A DNA stretch of 64,000 nt, taken from Candidatus Vallotiella hemipterorum. Its GTDB lineage: Bacteria; Pseudomonadota; Gammaproteobacteria; Burkholderiales; Burkholderiaceae. The translations under genes and the position numbers were made by a program. The stretch spans positions 558,001-622,000 of the forward strand of contig NZ_OU343031.1 of the NCBI RefSeq assembly GCF_910593725.1, given 5' to 3'. Shown in pieces: positions 1 through 8,767 of the stretch (position 1 is its first letter; every line of letters starts with the position of its first letter). The notes below the pieces were generated by a model. That model saw nothing but the letters and a program-made list of their open reading frames with translations. It was not told the DNA's origin and ran no database searches.

Positions 1-500
1 GCGACCAGCTAATTATTCTGTCCGTCGTATTCCGCTTACCGAAGCGGTGGTGCGCACGTAATTTATATGCGGATGTTGCAAGTCGTCTTGCTGTAAATAA
101 TATTAGCAAGCCAACCGCGCGTCAAATTTTTGACGTGATTACCGAGATCCGTCGTGAAAAACTACCTGACCCTGCAATTTTAGGCAGCGTAGGAAGCTTT
201 TTTAAGAATCCGATTGTCGATACTGAGCAGTTTTTAGTACTTCGGGAAAAAGAGCCGGATATCGTATATTATAACCAACGTGATGGGCGAGTTAAGCTAG
301 CGGCTGGTTGGATGATTGATCGCTGTGGGTGGAAGGGGCGCTCCATTGGCAAAGCAGCCGTACATAAGAGTCAGTCTCTTGTACTAGTTAATCGTGGCGG
401 TGCAACCGGGGAACAGATATTAACGTTGGCACGGGCAATCCGTTCTGATGTCAGCCGGCGCTTCGGCTTGAAGCTAGATATAGAGCCGCGTATTATTTAA
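1..500 (+). CDS. murB: UDP-N-acetylenolpyruvoylglucosamine reductase, C-terminal part (cut by window edge)
   Basis: MurB is the cytosolic FAD enzyme that reduces UDP-GlcNAc-enolpyruvate to UDP-MurNAc in peptidoglycan precursor synthesis. The frame is open from base 3, giving about 165 residues; the FAD-binding N-terminal half lies outside the window. The fragment shows the family substrate-binding motif GSFFKNP near fragment residue 64, whose Ser is the proposed proton donor, then AGW...GWKG and VHK..LVLVN.GGATG. It ends in an EP pair that matches the C-terminal catalytic Glu region. An internal GTG at 135 is not the start, because recognisable MurB sequence runs through it from the window edge. 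It converges on argF with about 214 bp between the stops. Identification is firm; the missing part cannot be judged. Confidence 0.93.
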   Translation, partial: DQLIILSVVFRLPKRWCARNLYADVASRLAVNNISKPTARQIFDVITEIRREKLPDPAILGSVGSFFKNPIVDTEQFLVLREKEPDIVYYNQRDGRVKLAAGWMIDRCGWKGRSIGKAAVHKSQSLVLVNRGGATGEQILTLARAIRSDVSRRFGLKLDIEPRII

Positions 501-580
501 ATATTCACATCCTCAGCAATAATTCTATCCGTCCTGCAATTACAAACATAAGTTTTTTATATTTATATAGTCTAACATAA

Positions 581-594
581 ACCTAGATCTAGGT
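581..594. repeat. 14-bp perfect palindrome between murB and argF
   Basis: ACCTAGATCTAGGT is a perfect self-complementary sequence in the short convergent gap between the murB and argF stops. It has no loop and no T-run after it, so it is not a standard terminator. It could be chance, a protein site or a decayed bidirectional terminator. Confidence 0.3.
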
Positions 595-714
595 CAGGTC
601 AGTGCCGTAGCATGTGCGGGGCATGCATGACTCATCTGAATCTATTGGCGCACCGCACAACAGTACAGTGGAATAGTTTATTGTTCTGTTGTGATGCGCG
701 CCCGATATTAGAAT

Positions 715-1647
715 TTAATGATTTAGGCGCCCGAGCGTTAAAAATTCCATTAAAGCCTTTTGTACGTGCAGTCGGTTCTCGGCCTCATCCCACACAACGC
801 TTTGCCGACCATCAATAACCTCAGCAGTTACTTCCTCGCCGCGATGCGTAGGCAGGCAATGCATGAAAAGCGCATCGGGCTGTGCGCACGCCATTAGTTT
901 CGTATCGACACACCATTCTGCAAATGCAGCCTTGCGTATATCATTCTCTTTTTCGAAACCCATACTTGTCCATACATCAGTTGTAACTAGGTGAGCACCG
1001 TTGCATGTAGCACGTGGATCGTCTATTTCTTCAACCGAACTTAGATGTACTGAGTTAATTAATGCATGATTAAGCCTATATCCAGGCGGTGTAGAAACGC
1101 GAAGCTTAAAACCGAGAATATACGCAGCTTCGATCCATGTATAGGCCATATTGTTCGCGTCACCTACCCAGGCGACGGTTTTTCCACGAATTGATCCCCG
1201 ATGCTCGTAGAATGTGAAGACATCAGCTAGCACTTGACACGGGTGGTACTCATTAGTCAATCCATTTATAACTGGCACTCGTGAATTACCCGCGAAGCGC
1301 CGCAGAATATCCTGACCGAAGGTTCTAATCATAATGATATCGACCATTCTCGATATCACTTGTGCGGAATCTTCAATTGGCTCGCCACGGCCTAGTTGTG
1401 TGTCTCGCGTGCTCATAAAGACGGCGTGCCCCCCCAGTTGGAAAATGCCGGCCTCGAACGAGAGCCGTGTACGCGTTGAGTTTTTCTCAAAGATCATGGC
1501 TAACGTTCGATCGTGCAATGGGTGATAAGTTTCGTAGTTTTTGAACTTCCGTTTCAAAATCCGAGTGCGCTCCAACACGTAATCGTAATCATCGGCAGAA
1601 AAATCTTGGAACCGCAGGTAGTGTCGAATTATCTTAGTAGAAGTCAT
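715..1647 (-). CDS. argF: Ornithine carbamoyltransferase
   Basis: Cytosolic trimeric enzyme joining carbamoyl phosphate and ornithine to citrulline, the sixth step of arginine synthesis. The 310 residues are full length for the family. The carbamoyl-phosphate motif STRTR is at 57-61, HPCQ at 136-139, and the ornithine-binding HCLP at 264-267, with the following HRGEE conserved. The start MTSTK fits the usual N-terminus just ahead of the HYL..FKD segment. No clear Shine-Dalgarno precedes it. It converges with murB and is divergent to the DUF3579 gene, the neighbourhood seen in Burkholderia. With argH at 61-62 kb, two of the last three arginine steps are kept in this window. No sign of decay. 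Confidence 0.97.
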   Translation of the reverse strand: MTSTKIIRHYLRFQDFSADDYDYVLERTRILKRKFKNYETYHPLHDRTLAMIFEKNSTRTRLSFEAGIFQLGGHAVFMSTRDTQLGRGEPIEDSAQVISRMVDIIMIRTFGQDILRRFAGNSRVPVINGLTNEYHPCQVLADVFTFYEHRGSIRGKTVAWVGDANNMAYTWIEAAYILGFKLRVSTPPGYRLNHALINSVHLSSVEEIDDPRATCNGAHLVTTDVWTSMGFEKENDIRKAAFAEWCVDTKLMACAQPDALFMHCLPTHRGEEVTAEVIDGRQSVVWDEAENRLHVQKALMEFLTLGRLNH

Positions 1648-2038
1648 AGAAACAAATATAGCCGACTGACGCCGGTTAGTACGTGAAGCGCCGCCATTGC
1701 TATGTTTAATAAACGTTATGCAGCATAAAGGATTTTTTTGACTTTGACGAGCCGCCTATCCACGTGGTGTAACATCTAATAGTTAGATGCGGAAAATATA
1801 TAGTTTACTAACAAGTTATTGTGGAATTATAGCGGAACGACAAAAAACCGCGGATTAAGCGTCTAGCGTGTAGTGGTGTGCTGCGGCTAGGGAATATATG
1901 GGCTTATAACAAGCAAGTTTCTTGGCGATTTTACCGCCGAGGTATCACCGCGATAGTGGGGCGTGTGAAAACACACGCACTGTATGCTGCGGGAACCTCT
2001 AGGTGTCGTCGGGGGGGTTGTCTTTCGGGGTGTTCCAC
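1648..2038. other. Divergent spacer between argF and the DUF3579 gene
   Basis: A 391-bp region between two divergent genes, so it should hold both promoters, but I cannot pick convincing -35/-10 pairs. It contains a run of seven G at 2011-2017, 22 bases before the DUF3579 start. ORFs read through it in other frames show no family resemblance. Confidence 0.5.
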
Positions 2039-2386
2039 ATGGGCAACTCATCCTCAACTGAATATTTCATTCAAGGCATTACTAAGAGTGGAAAAAAGTT
2101 TCGGCCGAGTGACTGGTCAGAACGGCTATGCGGCGTGGTATCTTCGTTTGGTCCAGGTGCGACAGGACCTAACGCGAGACTAAAGTATTCACTATATGTA
2201 CGGCCCGTAATGCTCGGTGATATTAAGACAGTGATTGTCGATTCGCGGCTGCGCGATGTAGAGCCCATGGCTTTCGATTTCGTAATGAAATTTGCTCGAG
2301 ATAATGATCTGCTGATGACCGAAGCTTGCGAGCTGCCACTCGAACATCCAGCACAGCGAGCTGTCACTATACGCAACAGTAGTTAA
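2039..2386 (+). CDS. DUF3579 family protein
   Basis: A 115-residue soluble protein of the betaproteobacterial DUF3579 family; its function is unknown. Family hallmarks are clear: EYFIQG near the start, GKKFRPSDWSERLCG, the GPNA..KYS.YV.PVML block, DSRLRDVEPMA and FA.DNDL..TEACE near the C-terminus. I chose the ATG at 2039 (MGNSSS) because family proteins begin shortly before YFIQG. A GTG at 2003 in the same frame adds only 12 non-family residues after a G-tract. Its place between argF and rpsT matches Burkholderia. Retention in a reduced genome suggests a useful role, but none can be assigned from sequence. Confidence 0.85.
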   Translation: MGNSSSTEYFIQGITKSGKKFRPSDWSERLCGVVSSFGPGATGPNARLKYSLYVRPVMLGDIKTVIVDSRLRDVEPMAFDFVMKFARDNDLLMTEACELPLEHPAQRAVTIRNSS

Positions 2387-2596
2387 GTATTAAGATCTGG
2401 TAATTGATTTAGTAGATAGCCGTCTTATTTCTTTGGATATTTATTTATCTTAATTATACGGTAGTACAGCAGCCTAGATTGCTCCTGGTATACGACGATC
2501 GATTTAGGTTCATAGTTTTACTTCCTAATCGAGTTGGAAAAACTAGCATGATTACGTAAGTCTACTCAGTGCTGCATTATTGCACTAAACTGTTTT

Positions 2597-2646
2597 CTTG
2601 CAGCCCGATTGATTACCTGTAATATATGTAAAAAGCGGGCTGCAAG
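2597..2646 (-). terminator. Stem-loop after rpsT
   Basis: An 11-bp perfect stem (CTTGCAGCCCG at 2597-2607 with CGGGCTGCAAG at 2636-2646) encloses a 28-base loop and starts five bases past the rpsT stop. Position argues for transcript end or 3' protection. There is no T-run after the stem on the rpsT strand, so intrinsic termination is uncertain. Confidence 0.5.
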
Positions 2647-2650
2647 GGGT

Positions 2651-2926
2651 TTATGCTGCAGTTTGCATAAGGCCTTTTATAGCGGAAGCTAGGCGACTTT
2701 TGTGGCGAGCGGCCTTATTCTTATGAATAATTTTTTTATCAGCGATAATATCTAGTGTCTTTGACGATTGCTTTAGCACCTCGATAGACCTTTCTTTGTT
2801 GCCGGAGTTAATCGCCTTACGAACAACCTTAATCGCGGTACGCATTTTGGAGCGTAGCGCAGAATTATGTGAGTTAGCTTTCGCAGCCTGACGGGTACGC
2901 TTTCGCGCTTGCGCGGAGTTAGCCAT
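2651..2926 (-). CDS. rpsT: 30S ribosomal protein S20
   Basis: Primary 16S rRNA-binding protein of the small subunit, 91 residues, full length. The N-terminus [10 protein letters not shown] is typical, followed by a strongly basic helical protein with the conserved SKMRTAIK segment and the closing [14 protein letters not shown] motif. An AGGA stands about 11 bases before the ATG. A long stem-loop directly follows the gene. It is convergent with DUF3579 and divergent from murJ, the standard Burkholderia arrangement. Confidence 0.97.
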   Translation of the reverse strand: MANSAQARKRTRQAAKANSHNSALRSKMRTAIKVVRKAINSGNKERSIEVLKQSSKTLDIIADKKIIHKNKAARHKSRLASAIKGLMQTAA

Positions 2927-3251
2927 AACGGTTTTTATCCTGTTTACAACGGAATATAATCATAAGAAGCGGGCTATTGTGGTGCCTAACAAGGCACTTT
3001 AGTGTATCAATAAAATTGAGGACACACAATCGACGTTTACTCTTTTAAATCCGCTAGGCAGAAGCATCTAGCTAGATGGATGAGCTATTAGTGGGGAAGT
3101 GATTAATTTACCATTGACACAGGACCCTAGCAATAGAGATCCACCCTAGTTCTGAAGATAGGCAAGTGTCTGCTACTTCTTGATTAGAGGGCGCAGCTAA
3201 CAGCACATAGCCTGGTCGTTTTTTAGCATAGGATCCGTATAATGTTAGCGT
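2927..3251. other. Divergent rpsT/murJ spacer
   Basis: A 325-bp gap that must carry the promoters of rpsT (minus) and murJ (plus). I see no coding potential and no repeat. No promoter is clear enough to place. Confidence 0.5.
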
Positions 3252-4802
3252 ATGAATCTACTTCGCACTCTTTTTACTGTTACTAGCTTTACCCTTCTTT
3301 CACGGATCACTGGATTAGTGCGCGAAATATTAATTGCTAGCACTTTTGGGGCTAGCGTATACACTGATGCCTTTAATGTTGCGTTCCGTATTCCGAACCT
3401 GCTACGCAGACTCTCTGCTGAGGGGGCGTTTTCGCAGGCTTTTGTACCAATCTTAGCTGAGTTTAAGAGTCAAAAAGGACATGGTGCAACGCATGCATTA
3501 GTTGATGCGACAAGTATCGTATTAACTTGGGTTTTGGTTGGCTTCTCGATGCTAGGAATTGTTAGCTCTGGATTTATTGTATGGGTGGTTGCATCGGGGT
3601 TGCATCACAATAATAAAATATTCGCACTTGCGGTGACAATGACTCAGATCATGTTTCCGTATATTTTATTGATCTCACTGACTGCGCTAGCAACTAGCGT
3701 TTTAAATACCTATAATAATTTTTCGCTTCCAGCATTTTCTCCAGTTTTATTAAATATTAGCTTTATTATCAGCACATTAGTTATTGCGCCGAGATTAGAT
3801 ACTCCAATCTACGCACTTGCTTTCTCAGTGTTGGCTGGCGGTATTCTACAGCTACTTATTCAACTTCTAGGACTAAAGCGAGTCCACATGATACCAAGGA
3901 TTAGGCTTAATCTAGTTATCGCGCTGGCACACCCCGGAATAAAGCGTGTCCTATGGAAAATGATGCCAGCTAGTTTCGCGGTATCTGTCGCCCAACTATC
4001 ACTGATAGTGAGCACTAATATTGCTTCGCATCTAGAGGCTGGTAGCGTATCATGGTTATCTTATGCGGATCGACTGATGGAGTTCCCGGCAGCGCTTCTA
4101 GGTGGTGCGCTTGGAACAATTTTATTACCTAGTTTGTCGAAAGCACATACTAATGCTGACGCATCAGAATATTCTGCGCTGCTTGACTGGGGTTTAAGAC
4201 TTACATTTCTACTAGCCGCTCCTAGCGCTGTCGCGTTGTTTATCTATGCTAAACCCCTGACGGCTACATTATTTAATTATGGACAGTTTTCTAGTCATGA
4301 CGTATCAATGGTATCGCAGGCGCTGTCTGCTTATGGAGTAGGGTTACTCGGGCTGACCTTGACTAAAATCCTTGCGCCTGGTTTTTATGCTAAACAAGAC
4401 ACTAAAACACCAGTCAAAATCGCATTGATCGTAATGGGCATTACACAGCTGTGTAATGCCTTATTAGTCCCCCATCTTGCACATGCGGGTCTATCGCTAA
4501 GTATTAGTATCGGTGCATGCGTAAATGCGCTGCTTCTATTTTTTGGCTTGCGTCGGCGATCAATCTACACCCCATCAGCCAGGTGGGGTGTATTTTTTAT
4601 GCAGTTGATTATCGCGTGCATCACGCTAGCAATTGTAATGCACTGGTTTGCCCAATTATTTGATTGGGTAGAACTAGGGCGTTACCCAGGTATTCGTATT
4701 GCTGTATTAAGTGTAACGTTAGTTATACTTGTCATACTATATTTTATGATGTTATCCCTAATGGGATTTAAGTATAAATGCCTCTATCACCGTGCGAAAT
4801 AA
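3252..4802 (+). CDS. murJ: Lipid II flippase MurJ (MviN)
   Basis: Inner-membrane MOP-superfamily flippase that moves lipid II to the periplasmic face for peptidoglycan assembly. The 516 residues match the usual length. The N-terminus carries the family signature: SRITGLVREILIA, then FGAS..TDAF.VAFRIPNLLRRLSAEGAFSQAFVP. About 14 hydrophobic segments follow. The central YADRLMEFP...LGTILLPSLSK segment is typical of TM7-8. The gene stands alone after rpsT. Together with murB it shows the cell still makes peptidoglycan even though PBP2 (mrdA, 31.8 kb) is dead. Confidence 0.96.
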   Translation: MNLLRTLFTVTSFTLLSRITGLVREILIASTFGASVYTDAFNVAFRIPNLLRRLSAEGAFSQAFVPILAEFKSQKGHGATHALVDATSIVLTWVLVGFSMLGIVSSGFIVWVVASGLHHNNKIFALAVTMTQIMFPYILLISLTALATSVLNTYNNFSLPAFSPVLLNISFIISTLVIAPRLDTPIYALAFSVLAGGILQLLIQLLGLKRVHMIPRIRLNLVIALAHPGIKRVLWKMMPASFAVSVAQLSLIVSTNIASHLEAGSVSWLSYADRLMEFPAALLGGALGTILLPSLSKAHTNADASEYSALLDWGLRLTFLLAAPSAVALFIYAKPLTATLFNYGQFSSHDVSMVSQALSAYGVGLLGLTLTKILAPGFYAKQDTKTPVKIALIVMGITQLCNALLVPHLAHAGLSLSISIGACVNALLLFFGLRRRSIYTPSARWGVFFMQLIIACITLAIVMHWFAQLFDWVELGRYPGIRIAVLSVTLVILVILYFMMLSLMGFKYKCLYHRAK

Positions 4803-5467
4803 TAAGTTTATACGACAATGGTTAAGTAGATTACTTATAAAAGTATAAGAACCTCCACTAAACTAAAATATAGTAAAAACCTTTCAGACATTGATATGCT
4901 AGTGCTGCAGCAGTGTAGATACTTAACATAATATGATGATCTAGAACAAAACTTTTAGGGCTGCATCATTTATTCTCATGGGAATTAAGAGTTTCCTAAA
5001 ATTTAAATAATGATGCGGAATCTAGTTTCGTTTGCTACAAGCTCCTGCTTATAGGTAGCGGGCAATATACATTGCACTATTAAGTGTGCGTGGTTTCATG
5101 GTCATTAGAAAGCAATGTAATGCCAGCAGTCTCATAACTGCTTGAGTTTTTTAAACGAATAATCAAATGAGAGATAGTTTGGTAAATTTTTTATAATCCG
5201 GAGCCAATAGTCCCTAGCTTTTGCTAGGGACTATTGGCGATAACTTGGAATTTGATTTATGGCACTCAACTAGGCTCTTCAAGAGAATGGAACGGCTGAC
5301 GTGACCTGTACACTATAAAAGTAGTAGCAGGGTTTAAATCAGTCTTTTATATTAACAGTACTAATAAGTGCTCTACTCTAAAGTAGAGCGGCTTGCCGTA
5401 TGGAAGGAATCGAATAGAAACCATCACTTCCATCCTAGATGGAGGATTCTTAGAGTTACCCTGCATT
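4803..5467. other. Spacer between murJ and adk
   Basis: A 665-bp convergent gap. AT-rich with many stops in all frames and no recognisable gene remnant. Its only structured element is the 16-bp perfect hairpin at 5203-5238. The open frame at 5368-5604 overlaps the adk 3' end on the opposite strand and looks non-coding. Confidence 0.5.
5203..5238. repeat. 16-bp perfect inverted repeat with 4-base loop
   Basis: GCCAATAGTCCCTAGC (5203-5218), TTTT loop, and its exact complement at 5223-5238. It is the strongest simple hairpin in the window and sits 400 bp past murJ and 230 bp past the adk stop. No T-run follows on either strand, so a classical terminator is doubtful. It may be a small structured RNA, a remnant terminator or a leftover of a mobile repeat. 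Confidence 0.6.
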
Positions 5468-6139
5468 TTATACTAGTGGTTGTAGTATCTCAAACACGTC
5501 CTTTCGAATCTCGTCTACCGTACCAAGCCCAGAGATTTTTCGGTACTTTGGAGGGCTCAGCCCATTTTCCTCACCACGTCTTGCCCATTGCATATAGTAA
5601 TTAATTAACGGGTACGTTTGCATGAGGTAAACGTCTAGGCGCCTTCGAACTATTTCCTCCTTATCGTCATTACGCTGGACTAGGGGTTGGCCAGTAATAT
5701 CATCAACCAAACCAAATTTTGGGGGGTTAAACTTAATATGATATGTACGTCCAGATGATGTGTGTGTGCGTCGCCCACTGATACGCTCAATAATTTTATT
5801 AAATGGTACATCAATCTCTAGCACGTAGTCGATTACTATGTCGGCCTGTTTCATTGCATCAGCCTGCGGGATCGTACGTGGAAAGCCGTCGAATAGGTAG
5901 CCATGCTTGCAATCTGGATGTTGTAGTCGTTCCTTAACTAATTTAATAGTCAGCATATCCGGCACAAGCTCACCAGCGTCCATATAAGGCTTGGCATCAA
6001 TGCCGATCTCTGTTCTAGTTTTTACGGCTTCTCGTAACATGTCACCGGTTGAAATTTTGGGGATCGCAAACTTATCTTTGATAAAGGTTGCCTGGGTGCC
6101 TTTACCCGCCCCAGGGGCGCCTAATAAGATTAAACGCAT
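5468..6139 (-). CDS. adk: Adenylate kinase
   Basis: Catalyses ATP + AMP = 2 ADP in the cytosol. I start at 6139 (MRLILLG); an upstream in-frame ATG at 6184 adds 15 residues absent from the family, and GGAAAG lies the right distance before the chosen ATG. The 223 residues show the P-loop GAPGAGKGT at 7-15, STGDMLR for AMP binding, LFDGFPRT, and a LID with GRRTH...NPP..GLVDD and no zinc cysteines, as in other proteobacteria. It stands upstream of kdsB, Trm112 and lpxK in reverse, on the same strand, but ends the set rather than sharing a tight operon (204-bp gap to kdsB). Confidence 0.96.
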   Translation of the reverse strand: MRLILLGAPGAGKGTQATFIKDKFAIPKISTGDMLREAVKTRTEIGIDAKPYMDAGELVPDMLTIKLVKERLQHPDCKHGYLFDGFPRTIPQADAMKQADIVIDYVLEIDVPFNKIIERISGRRTHTSSGRTYHIKFNPPKFGLVDDITGQPLVQRNDDKEEIVRRRLDVYLMQTYPLINYYMQWARRGEENGLSPPKYRKISGLGTVDEIRKDVFEILQPLV

Positions 6140-6343
6140 GATGATTATCTTTCCGATATGACTGATGAATTTTTGAGTAACCAATCAGCATTGAACGCCA
6201 ATTTAACTAGCTACAACTTTAACATGCGTTTTGAAAATTTATTATTGCTTGAGACGCTCTATACATACTGCCTATCCCCCGCCTACCCCTAGCAGGGTAT
6301 AACAACCAGCGTAAAGCCTTCGCTTATGCCATGCAGTTTGTGC

Positions 6344-7147
6344 TTACGTAGCAAACATGGCGCGAACTCGCTCTAGGTCTGCTAGAGTATCAACTCCAGC
6401 TGGAGATGCTTGTGGCGTAAGCAATACCGCAATTCTTTCTCCATGCCATAGTGCTCGTAGTTGCTCAAGTGCCTCGGTAATCTCAATAGGAGATTGCGTC
6501 AGTCCTGGGTAGCGGCGTAGAAAGCCTGCCCGATATGCATATAGGCCTATATGGCGATGTACGGCTGCAGTACTTAGAGCAAGCGGTCTAGTTACGGGTA
6601 AAGCACTATTTTCCGACCTCCATTGGGGCTGATACACATCGCGTGACCATGGAATTGGCGCACGAGAAAAATATAGCGCGAGACCGCGAGCGTTAAGGAC
6701 TACCTTGACAATATTCGGATTAAAAACTTCTTCTAGCTCAGTAATGGGATGAGCGGCGGTAGCAATTGCACAATCCTGGTTGGCAGCTAGGTGCGTAGCA
6801 ACGTCCGCGACTAGACGAGGTTCGATTAGTGGTTCGTCACCTTGTACATTCACTATTAGTGCGTCGTCGGAAAATCTACAGGCCTCAACCACTTCAGCTA
6901 GTCGATCAGTTCCGGTCGGATGATCTGTTCGAGTTAGCAGTGCCTCAATCCCATAGGCCTGGCACACATCCAGTACAGCTTGAGCATCGGTAGCAATTAA
7001 TACGCGACTTGCACCTGAAGCACGGGCCCGCTCGGCTACGTGCACTATCATAGGCTTCTTAGCTAGGTCGACTAAAGGTTTTCTCGGCAAACGAGTAGAG
7101 GCGAGACGAGCTGGCACGATAACGGTAAACGCAACTACAATAGACAT
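6344..7147 (-). CDS. kdsB: 3-deoxy-manno-octulosonate cytidylyltransferase (CMP-KDO synthetase)
   Basis: Activates KDO with CTP for addition to lipid A, so the cell still makes LPS inner core. The 267 residues are full length. Motifs: [14 protein letters not shown] at the nucleotide-binding N-terminus, [22 protein letters not shown] for Mg binding, YFSRAPIPW, and [14 protein letters not shown] stands before the ATG. The gene follows the Trm112-like gene by 4 bp and lpxK beyond it, forming an lpxK-Trm112-kdsB operon as in Burkholderia. Confidence 0.96.
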   Translation of the reverse strand: MSIVVAFTVIVPARLASTRLPRKPLVDLAKKPMIVHVAERARASGASRVLIATDAQAVLDVCQAYGIEALLTRTDHPTGTDRLAEVVEACRFSDDALIVNVQGDEPLIEPRLVADVATHLAANQDCAIATAAHPITELEEVFNPNIVKVVLNARGLALYFSRAPIPWSRDVYQPQWRSENSALPVTRPLALSTAAVHRHIGLYAYRAGFLRRYPGLTQSPIEITEALEQLRALWHGERIAVLLTPQASPAGVDTLADLERVRAMFAT

Positions 7148-7151
7148 TGGT

Positions 7152-7346
7152 TTAATTTCTACCTGAATTGCCTAATGTGTCTTTAACTATATGACGCGCC
7201 TCATCAATTAACATCACTGGAATGCCATCTCGGATAGGGTATGCGAGCTTATCAGAATTACAAATTAGTTCTTGCGCACTGCGCTTATGCTGTAAAGATC
7301 CCTTGCATAGGGGGCAGACAAGGATTTCAATCAGACGAGTGTCCAC
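7152..7346 (-). CDS. Trm112 family protein (UPF0434-like)
   Basis: A 64-residue protein of the Trm112/YcaR family; bacterial members lie between lpxK and kdsB and have no settled function. It shows [12 protein letters not shown] with the CxxC pair, a third Cys in [12 protein letters not shown], and the RDGIPVML signature. I start at the GTG at 7346, where family proteins begin (M/V-D-x-R-L-x-E-I-L) and which has GGAG 8 bases upstream. A start at 7370 would add eight foreign residues. It overlaps the end of lpxK by 20 bp and precedes kdsB by 4 bp, so it is probably translationally coupled. Confidence 0.85.
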   Translation of the reverse strand: MDTRLIEILVCPLCKGSLQHKRSAQELICNSDKLAYPIRDGIPVMLIDEARHIVKDTLGNSGRN

Positions 7347-8358
7347 GAAGTTTCTCCACAATAAGCGCAATTAGACGAGGATCCAATATAGCGTCGACAG
7401 GTACTGCCCATATACGCGGATCATGCCAAAGCTCGCATTTTACCGCATCTTTTTCAGTAATAAGGATTGCATCAGCTATATCGGTCACGAACAGATTTTT
7501 ATCGAAATTATAATGGTCAGGTAGCGGGCGTGTTTCTAGCACGAGGCCGATTGCACGCAATGTTTCGAAAAAACGCTCTGGTGCGCCGATGCCAGCAGCA
7601 GCGAGCACGCGTTTACCGGCGAACTGGACTAGTGGCCGGCGTAGGTCCGGATTATCTAGATGCCATGCGTCGGTCGGCTTTAGAGCAAACGTAAAAATAG
7701 ACGGCCATAATGGTAGGCTATGCCGATTAGAGTAATTAATCAGCGTTGCGTCTCGGGTACGACTTAACGGTTCTCTTAAGGGTCCAGCTGGCAGCAGGAA
7801 CTTATTTCCAGCCAGTCGATAGTCAAAGACTACTAGTTCAATATCTCGCACTAGCCGATAGTGCTGTAAACCATCGTCACTAATGATTACGTCTATCTCT
7901 CGGTGAGCCTGTACCAGTGCACGGGCCGCCGCAACACGATCTTGGCAAACCCACACCGGTACACCGGTGCGGCGGGCAATTAATAGCGGCTCATCGCCTG
8001 TCAACGCGGGTGTCGACGCGAGGTTAACCTCGGTAGGCTGCAGGATGCGTGCGCCATAACCTCGCGACACTACGCCGGGTATGAACGCTGCATCTCGTAA
8101 TGCATCAATGAGTGCGATGACTGTTGGAGTTTTGCCAGTTCCCCCAACCGTTATATTGCCCACTACCACGACCGGTACGCTAATATGATGCGTTTTGATC
8201 CAGCCGTGAGCATACATGAAACGGCGCAGCGCAGAGATACTAGAGAACAGTTGTGAAAAAGGCCATAACATGTAAGCGAGCACACCACGGCGCTGCCATT
8301 CACGCGAGAACATGAGACTGAGATAAGTAACGATGACACGGTGCAGTAGTATAGCCAT
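7327..8358 (-). CDS. lpxK: Tetraacyldisaccharide 4'-kinase
   Basis: Inner-membrane-associated kinase that phosphorylates the lipid A precursor at the 4' position. With the ATG at 8358 it has 344 residues, near the family length. WQRRG near the start, the Walker A GGTGKT at 72-77, SRGYG, GDEP.L.A, and [11 protein letters not shown] are all present. An in-frame ATG at 8481 would add 41 residues unlike LpxK, and an ATG at 8313 is the other candidate. First gene of lpxK-Trm112-kdsB. In Burkholderia exbB/exbD lie just upstream; they are not recognisable here. Confidence 0.93.
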   Translation of the reverse strand: MAILLHRVIVTYLSLMFSREWQRRGVLAYMLWPFSQLFSSISALRRFMYAHGWIKTHHISVPVVVVGNITVGGTGKTPTVIALIDALRDAAFIPGVVSRGYGARILQPTEVNLASTPALTGDEPLLIARRTGVPVWVCQDRVAAARALVQAHREIDVIISDDGLQHYRLVRDIELVVFDYRLAGNKFLLPAGPLREPLSRTRDATLINYSNRHSLPLWPSIFTFALKPTDAWHLDNPDLRRPLVQFAGKRVLAAAGIGAPERFFETLRAIGLVLETRPLPDHYNFDKNLFVTDIADAILITEKDAVKCELWHDPRIWAVPVDAILDPRLIALIVEKLRGHSSD

Positions 8359-8767
8359 AGTACTAGTGTGAAAATAGGGGGAAGAGATATTGGATATTAA
8401 GCATAGGTACAGCAGCAGGCCGTAGCTCTTTATAATAGCGCCGCAGACTATACGATGAGAGAACCAACTAGAATTAGGCACTATTCCGGGCCTAGAGACT
8501 CCAGATCATATTTCTTTATAATTAGATCTGCTATCTCTATGTATGTTAAATAACCCTGTAAGGATCTAGGGTTACGCCGGGTAGCGCGGTCTGTGAACGG
8601 AAAATTGTCAGTGATTTTCAGCTCACTAGGGTAGTGCGTAAAGTCTGGTGTAAAAAAACTTAGTGCACTGGCGTCGACATAGATGGTAGGTGTGATGCTA
8701 AAACTGATATAAGCGTACATGTAGATAGCTGCTCTACCGTCTCAGTGCAGCACATCCTATCATCTTT
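8359..8767. other. Divergent lpxK/xseA spacer with an unrecognised 79-codon ORF
   Basis: This 409-bp gap holds an open frame at 8481-8720 on the minus strand (79 codons, ending DLESLGPE). It resembles no family I know. In Burkholderia exbD and exbB sit here, and the frame could be a scrambled piece of exbD, but I could not align it to the ExbD anchor or periplasmic core. I treat it as probably non-functional. Confidence 0.35.

Noticed and set aside
8481-8720. 79-codon ORF as exbD
   Set aside because: Position fits, but neither the membrane anchor nor conserved periplasmic motifs can be aligned.
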